Shown here in pieces: positions 7,336-10,873 of a DNA stretch of 10,873 nt. The notes under the pieces were generated by a model. That model searched no databases. It was given only the letters and a program-made list of their open reading frames with translations, and was not told where the DNA came from. The DNA lies in NCBI GenBank assembly GCA_002316345.1, contig DCDI01000087.1:29890-40762 (forward strand), in the 5' to 3' direction. Numbering within the stretch: the first letter of the stretch is position 1; every line of letters begins with the position of its first letter. The stretch is from Phyllobacteriaceae bacterium UBA1059 (GTDB lineage Bacteria; Pseudomonadota; Alphaproteobacteria; Rhizobiales; Rhizobiaceae). Made by a program: the position numbers and the translations under genes.

Positions 7336-7364
7336 AAAGCGCCAACTTGTCGGCAAAGCGCCAA
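7336..7364. promoter_or_regulatory. 10-bp tandem direct repeat, putative AraC-family operator
   Basis: AAAGCGCCAA occurs at 7336-7345 and 7355-7364, a perfect repeat with a 19-bp period. Tandem half-sites about two helical turns apart are the usual binding pattern of AraC/XylS activators, whose two helix-turn-helix units contact successive major grooves. The repeat lies between the divergent regulator and monooxygenase genes, next to the latter's expected -35. The repeat is directly visible; regulator binding is inferred. Confidence 0.55.
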
Positions 7365-7397
7365 AATCACGATCCGAGGAGTGCTGCAACGCACGGC

Positions 7398-7425
7398 TTG
7401 CGCAGGACGAACGCGGTGATAGTTT
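7398..7425 (+). promoter_or_regulatory. Candidate promoter of the AraC-type regulator gene
   Basis: TTGCGC (7398-7403) and TAGTTT (7420-7425) are separated by 16 bp and point toward the regulator. The match to consensus is moderate, and the following AT-rich run (TTTAATCTTCAAATAAAAA) would aid melting. Confidence 0.3.
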
Positions 7426-7458
7426 AATCTTCAAATAAAAAGATCAGGGGACATGAAG

Positions 7459-8421
7459 ATGACGCAAGCAGGCTGCCTGTACCGGCTTTCGCCCTCGCTC
7501 GATGCTTTCCAGGCTACCATGTCGGGACTTCTGCGGCCATGCCGCATCAGTCAGAAGTCGAGCCGCACCTACCGCACCGAAGTTTCCCATGGCGGCATGC
7601 GGCCCTTCGGGCTGACAGCCATCCGCATCGGCGGACAGGCGCGCATCGCGGTGGACGCGCATCGTGACATGACGCTGCTGCAAGTGCCGTTGCAAGGCAA
7701 CTTCATTTCGCGCGACCGCCGTGGCGATGGCCTGCTTTATGGCGCAGGGCTCAACGCGCAGCTGGTGGATGCGCATTCGCCGATCGACCTCGAATTCGAG
7801 CCATCCACCCGCATGCTGATCTTCAACCTGAACGACAGCCAGATCGAGCTGATCGGCGGCAAGCAGGTGGTTGAGCAGTTCACCTACAAGAACCGCGTCA
7901 TCACGCTCGACAATGCCGCCGGAAAAGCCTTCTACCAGCTGGCGCAGTTCGTGATGCGTGAGATCGAAGCGGATCAGAACACGTTCTTCAATGACGGCCT
8001 CGCCGACCGGCTTGAGGATTGTCTGCTTCTGTCACTGGCCGCGGCCCTGGAAGCATCGCCGCAGCCGGCCGCGCGCTCGGGGCCCGTTCCTTACTACGTG
8101 CAGCGGGCTGAGCGCTTCATGGCCGATCGGCTACGCGATCCGCTGACGTTGACCGATATCGTGCAAGCTGCCGGCACAAGTGCGCGCACGCTGCATCGGA
8201 CTTTTCGCGAGGTGCGCGGCGACACGCCGCTCGGCGTGTTGAAGCGGATGCGGCTTGAACGGGTTCATTCCGAGCTTGTCGGCGGCAAATGCGCGACGGG
8301 CGACATCACCCGCGTGGCGATGGGCTGGGGCTTCAATCACATGAGCCTGTTTGCCGCCGATTACCGCAAACAGTTCGGCAGGGCGCCTTCAGCGACGGTG
8401 ATCGAGGCCCGCAAATGCTGA
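7459..8421 (+). CDS. AraC/XylS-family transcriptional regulator
   Basis: Predicted effector-responsive transcription factor of 320 residues. Residues 1 to about 200 form an N-terminal effector/dimerisation domain of the kind seen in regulators of aromatic catabolism. The C-terminal 105 residues hold two helix-turn-helix units: LTLTDIVQAAGTSARTLHRT (229-248), followed by FREVRGDTPLGVLKRMRLER, and DITRVAMGWGFNHMSLFAAD (282-301), followed by YRKQFGRAPS, the AraC signature. Two ATGs are close together (7453 and 7459). The second is preferred because AGGGG (7446-7450) is 8 nt before it but only 2 nt before the first. It is divergent from the monooxygenase operon and likely activates it, possibly through the 19-bp-period direct repeat in the shared upstream region. 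The effector is unknown; a ring-carboxylate substrate of the pathway is the natural guess. Confidence 0.9.
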   Translation: MTQAGCLYRLSPSLDAFQATMSGLLRPCRISQKSSRTYRTEVSHGGMRPFGLTAIRIGGQARIAVDAHRDMTLLQVPLQGNFISRDRRGDGLLYGAGLNAQLVDAHSPIDLEFEPSTRMLIFNLNDSQIELIGGKQVVEQFTYKNRVITLDNAAGKAFYQLAQFVMREIEADQNTFFNDGLADRLEDCLLLSLAAALEASPQPAARSGPVPYYVQRAERFMADRLRDPLTLTDIVQAAGTSARTLHRTFREVRGDTPLGVLKRMRLERVHSELVGGKCATGDITRVAMGWGFNHMSLFAADYRKQFGRAPSATVIEARKC

Positions 8422-8522
8422 GCGGGCTGCCTCCTATCGCCGCTCGCGACCATGCTGCCGCATCGTAGCAAGAACCTATTTGCTTGCGGCCCTACAACGC
8501 AAAAAACGTTCGCTCTATATCG

Positions 8523-8530
8523 TTTTGGCG
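8523..8530 (-). promoter_or_regulatory. Partial match to the putative operator core upstream of the CMD-like gene
   Basis: TTTTGGCG is the reverse complement of CGCCAAAA, which occurs in the second direct repeat at 7359-7366. It lies 67 bp before the CMD-like gene, beside an AT-rich stretch (CTATATCG at 8515-8522) that could hold a -10. Eight bases can recur by chance, so the site is tentative. Confidence 0.22.
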
Positions 8531-8596
8531 GGTGAAAATCGCTGCCCAAGCTTCTAGCCAAAAGCGTACCTTCCTGGCAGCTGAAACGAGCCACGC

Positions 8597-9127
8597 ATGA
8601 CACGCTTATCGCCGATCGCCTATGACACCGCGCCCGAGCGCCTGAAGGCGGGTCTGGAAGAGGAACTCCGTCTACGCGGACGGTTGACGAACCTGAAGCT
8701 GATCCAGGCGCGGTCGCCGGTGGCGCTGCGGGTTTATGGCGAATGGTTCGCCCTGAAGGATGCGCTGAATGCGCGATTATCCGATCGGGCGATCTTCATC
8801 TTCTCACTGGCCATCGCGAAGGCTCAGCGTTCCGAGATCCCGGTCGGTTTCTTTCGACGTGCCCTGAGCCAGTCCGGCTTTGATCCGGATCGGCTGGAAC
8901 TTTCCGGGGAAGAGGAGCTGTTGCAGGAATTCGGCAGCGTTCTCGGCTCGGACGCCAACGCGGTTTCAGACGGGCTCTGGCTCAGGCTGGCAGAGCATTA
9001 CGACGACACCGTTCTGGTCGATCTGGCTGCTTTCGCCGGCATCATGGTTGCCACGACCGTGTTTGCCAACATCGTCCAAGCCGAGGCCGATGACGACGTT
9101 GTTCCCTTTCTTGAAACCCGTCCGTAA
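8597..9127 (+). CDS. AhpD/carboxymuconolactone-decarboxylase-like protein lacking catalytic cysteines
   Basis: A 176-residue, all-alpha, acidic soluble protein with no signal peptide. Its layout fits the CMD/AhpD superfamily: an N-terminal helix pair with SPVALRVYGEWFALKDAL (40-57), a helix beginning LSDRAIFIFSLAIAKAQ (61-77) where family members carry a CxxC...H redox site, and a final helix VLVDLAAFAGIMVATTVFAN (139-158) like the family's closing segment. The protein contains no cysteine at all, so AhpD-type peroxidase chemistry is excluded. A decarboxylase, isomerase or purely structural role remains possible. The ATG has only a weak ribosome-binding site (ACGAG), and 175 nt separate it from the regulator, leaving room for its own promoter. 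It is followed after 44 nt by the peptide-type binding protein, so the pair is probably co-transcribed. Superfamily placement is by pattern only. Confidence 0.65.
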   Translation: MTRLSPIAYDTAPERLKAGLEEELRLRGRLTNLKLIQARSPVALRVYGEWFALKDALNARLSDRAIFIFSLAIAKAQRSEIPVGFFRRALSQSGFDPDRLELSGEEELLQEFGSVLGSDANAVSDGLWLRLAEHYDDTVLVDLAAFAGIMVATTVFANIVQAEADDDVVPFLETRP

Positions 9128-9171
9128 GCGGATAAACCGCCGGACAAGCTCTGTCTCACAGGAGATCCTTC

Positions 9172-10761
9172 ATGACGCTTCATCGGAGCAAAAGCGCGCT
9201 TTTGGCTGCAGTCTTTACGACCGTCAGCCTTTTTGGCGCCATGCCGGGGCAGGCTGCGACGCCGCCTAACGCGCTGGTCGTGGCGCAGTCGATCGACGAT
9301 GCCGTCAGCTTCGACCCGGCTGAGGGATTCGAGCTCACCACTGTCCAGACCTTCAACAATGTGTATCAGCGCCTGGTGGAAGCCGACAGAAGCGACGGCA
9401 CGAAGATCGTTCCGGCGCTGGCTGCGGACTGGAAGGCAGGTGAAGACGGCAAGAGCCTGACCTTTTCGATCAAGCCGGGCGCGCAGTTTGCGTCGGGTAA
9501 TCCGGTGCGCCCCGAAGACGTGATCTTCTCGCTGTCGCGCGCGGTCAAGCTCAACAAGACGCCGGCTTTCATCCTCAACGAACTCGGCTGGAAAGCCGAC
9601 ACGGTCGATGCCGGCCTGAAGAAGGTGGACGACACCCATGTTCAGCTGTCTTGGACCGCCGATGTCGGTCCGGCCTTCGCGCTTGCGCTGCTGACCGCAC
9701 CGATCGCCTCGATCGTCGATGAGACGACCGTGAGCGAGCATGTATCAAGCGATGATTTCGGCAATAACTGGCTGAAGACCAATTCGGCCGGCTCCGGCGC
9801 CTTCTTGATCGCCAAGTACCAGCCGCATGAGGCTCTGGTTCTCACAGCCAACCCGAAGGCTGCGGTGAAGCCGAAGCTGGAAACGGTGATCCTGCAGAAC
9901 GTGCCGGATACGGGCGCCCGCCGCCTGCAGATCGAGCAGGGCGATGCGGATATCGCCAGGGGTCTCGGCGCCGATCAGGTCGATGCCATCAAGAAAGAAG
10001 GCAAGCTCACGGTCGAGGCGGTGCCTTCGGCCCGTTCCGATTATCTGCTGATCAATTCGGCTGCGAACGAAACGCTCGGCAAGCCGGCCTTCTGGAAGGC
10101 AGCACGTTATCTGGTCGACTATGAAGGCATTACGCGCGATCTGCTGCGCGGCCAAAGCAACATCCATCAGGCTTTCCTGCCGGTCGGTTTTCCCGGTGCT
10201 CTGACGGATAATCCCTATAAGCTCGATGTCGAGAAGGCCAAGCAGATCCTGGCGGAGGCCGGCATCAAAACGCCGTTCAAGGTCGAGTTCCCCGTTTTCA
10301 ACGAGCAGCCTTTCTTGTCGGTTGCGCAGTCCCTGCAGGCAAGCTTCGGGCAGGCCGGCATCGAACTCGATATCCAGCCGGGTGCCGCCAGCGACATCTA
10401 TGCAAAGGGTCGCAGCGGCAACTACCAGTTCACGCTGCGTTACTGGATCCCGGATTATCTCGATGCGCATTCCAACGCATCTGCCTTTGCGATCAACAAG
10501 GACAACTCGGCCAACACCGTTGCCAAGCAGGCCGGTTGGATCATCCCCGAACTGAGCGATGAAGCACTGGCTGCCGTTAAGGAACAGGACCCGGCCAAGC
10601 GCGCAACGCTTTACGAGACGATCCAGAAGGAAATTCAGGAAGAATCGCCTTTCGTTTTCATGTATCAGGGTGCCGATCAGGTGGTGCTCGGAAAGAACGT
10701 GAAGGACTATGTGCAAGGGCTCAACTCGGACCAGGTCTATTATGACCAAGTCTCGAAATAA
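9172..10761 (+). CDS. Periplasmic peptide/opine/nickel-type substrate-binding protein (SBP_bac_5)
   Basis: Secreted solute-binding protein of the DppA/OppA class, 529 residues. A signal peptide covers 1-28: basic HRSKS, a hydrophobic run, then GQA before A29. The class signature lies at 80-123: VPALAADWKAG, then DGKSLTFSIKPGAQFASGN, then PVRPEDVIFSLSRAV. Later family-typical stretches are DADIARGL and AARYLVDYEGITRDLLRG. The ATG follows a good AGGAGA ribosome-binding site. In complete systems this gene is followed by two permeases and one or two ATPases; here a strong terminator follows at once and none are present, so the protein must either use a transporter encoded elsewhere or act as a sensor/scavenger. 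Its ligand could be a dipeptide, opine, glutathione or another small charged molecule; sequence alone does not decide. Confidence 0.88.
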   Translation: MTLHRSKSALLAAVFTTVSLFGAMPGQAATPPNALVVAQSIDDAVSFDPAEGFELTTVQTFNNVYQRLVEADRSDGTKIVPALAADWKAGEDGKSLTFSIKPGAQFASGNPVRPEDVIFSLSRAVKLNKTPAFILNELGWKADTVDAGLKKVDDTHVQLSWTADVGPAFALALLTAPIASIVDETTVSEHVSSDDFGNNWLKTNSAGSGAFLIAKYQPHEALVLTANPKAAVKPKLETVILQNVPDTGARRLQIEQGDADIARGLGADQVDAIKKEGKLTVEAVPSARSDYLLINSAANETLGKPAFWKAARYLVDYEGITRDLLRGQSNIHQAFLPVGFPGALTDNPYKLDVEKAKQILAEAGIKTPFKVEFPVFNEQPFLSVAQSLQASFGQAGIELDIQPGAASDIYAKGRSGNYQFTLRYWIPDYLDAHSNASAFAINKDNSANTVAKQAGWIIPELSDEALAAVKEQDPAKRATLYETIQKEIQEESPFVFMYQGADQVVLGKNVKDYVQGLNSDQVYYDQVSK

Positions 10762-10798
10762 GTGACGATCGCCGATCAAGGCTCGTTGCGCGACAAAG

Positions 10799-10834
10799 AG
10801 AACACCCGCCGGCCAGAGGGTCGGCGGGTGTTCT
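10799..10834. terminator. Strong hairpin terminator, probably bidirectional
   Basis: AGAACACCCGCCG (10799-10811) and CGGCGGGTGTTCT (10822-10834) are perfect 13-bp inverted arms around a 10-nt loop. It lies 37 bp past the binding-protein stop. On the plus strand only a short T-rich end (TTCTTG) is present; on the minus strand the outgoing side reads TTCTCTTTGTC, which is more T-rich, so it may serve a convergent gene as well. Confidence 0.85.
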
Positions 10835-10844
10835 TGCGCGTGCG

Positions 10845-10871
10845 TCAAGCCGCGCGCTGGATCCTGTCCTT
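10845..10871 (-). CDS. Possible C-terminal tail of a convergent minus-strand gene, cut by the right edge
   Basis: In one minus-strand frame the last bases read KDRIQRAA and then TGA at 10847-10845, only 11 nt before the bidirectional-looking hairpin. A convergent gene ending here would explain the T-rich minus side of the terminator. Eight codons are far too few to identify a product, so this is a placeholder for what may continue beyond the edge. Confidence 0.2.
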   Translation of the reverse strand, partial: KDRIQRAA

Positions 10872-10873
10872 TA

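Larger units (their letters stand above)
7277..7388. repeat. Widely spaced 9-bp inverted repeat in the divergent promoter region
   Basis: TGCAGCACT at 7277-7285 is matched by AGTGCTGCA at 7380-7388, perfect over 9 bp with 94 bp between arms. The arms flank the direct repeats and the candidate monooxygenase promoter. It could be a second pair of regulator sites able to loop the DNA, or chance. Confidence 0.3.

Noticed and set aside
5986..7419. Plus-strand open frame of 477 codons opposite the monooxygenase
   Set aside because: Antisense shadow of an intact FAD monooxygenase with all its motifs; the frame runs on through the divergent promoter region with no ribosome-binding site or recognisable domain.
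9745..10848. Minus-strand open frame of 367 codons opposite the peptide-type binding protein
   Set aside because: Antisense to a well-supported secreted protein; composition is arginine/leucine/isoleucine-rich shadow sequence and it spans the terminator hairpin.
1..10873. CRISPR arrays, insertion sequences, rRNA or phage structural genes
   Set aside because: No regularly spaced repeats, transposase frames with terminal inverted repeats, rRNA stretches or capsid/tail-type proteins were seen; the only mobile-element gene is the partial integrase.

Overview
The window looks like chromosome or large-replicon DNA from an alphaproteobacterium, most likely Hyphomicrobiales (Rhizobium/Agrobacterium/Mesorhizobium/Ochrobactrum-like). 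This rests on high GC, the protein styles, and two periplasmic-binding-protein uptake loci beside a small catabolic cluster. The lineage is inference from style, not from a marker gene.

Left edge (1-758): the N-terminal 166 codons of a P4-type tyrosine recombinase (integrase) on the minus strand, cut by the window edge. Behind its GTG start lies a roughly 260-bp non-coding strip, lower in GC than the rest. It holds a tandem 9-bp repeat, an 8-bp inverted repeat, and a 16-bp stretch (649-664) that reads like the last bases of a tRNA-Ser gene without the rest of the tRNA. I read this as one end of an integrated element with its attachment core; the metabolic cluster starts about 95 bp further on.

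Middle (759-7242, minus strand): a compact seven-gene unit in the order FAD-dependent aromatic-ring monooxygenase, small cupin, periplasmic binding protein, two LivH/LivM permeases, and two LivG/LivF ATPases. The four membrane and ATPase genes overlap by 1-8 nt. This is a complete branched-chain-amino-acid-type (HAAT) ABC importer, but its coupling to a PhzS/salicylate-hydroxylase-like enzyme and a cupin suggests that it imports an aromatic or heterocyclic acid which the cell then hydroxylates.

Divergent control region (7243-7458): about 210 bp between the monooxygenase and an AraC-family regulator on the plus strand. It has a perfect 10-bp direct repeat with a 19-bp period and an inverted copy of its core, as expected for operators of the regulator.

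Right part (8597-10761, plus strand): a 176-residue protein with an AhpD/carboxymuconolactone-decarboxylase-like pattern but no cysteine at all, then a dipeptide/oligopeptide-type (SBP_bac_5) periplasmic binding protein with no permease or ATPase genes beside it. A strong 13-bp hairpin terminator closes this unit, and a convergent minus-strand gene may end just beyond it.

Working model: the AraC-type protein senses an aromatic effector and turns on the divergent seven-gene operon, so that the HAAT transporter brings in the substrate and the monooxygenase/cupin pair begins its breakdown. The ligand is not known from sequence. The CMD-like/SBP pair may belong to the same regulon, since an 8-bp match to the putative operator core lies upstream of it.
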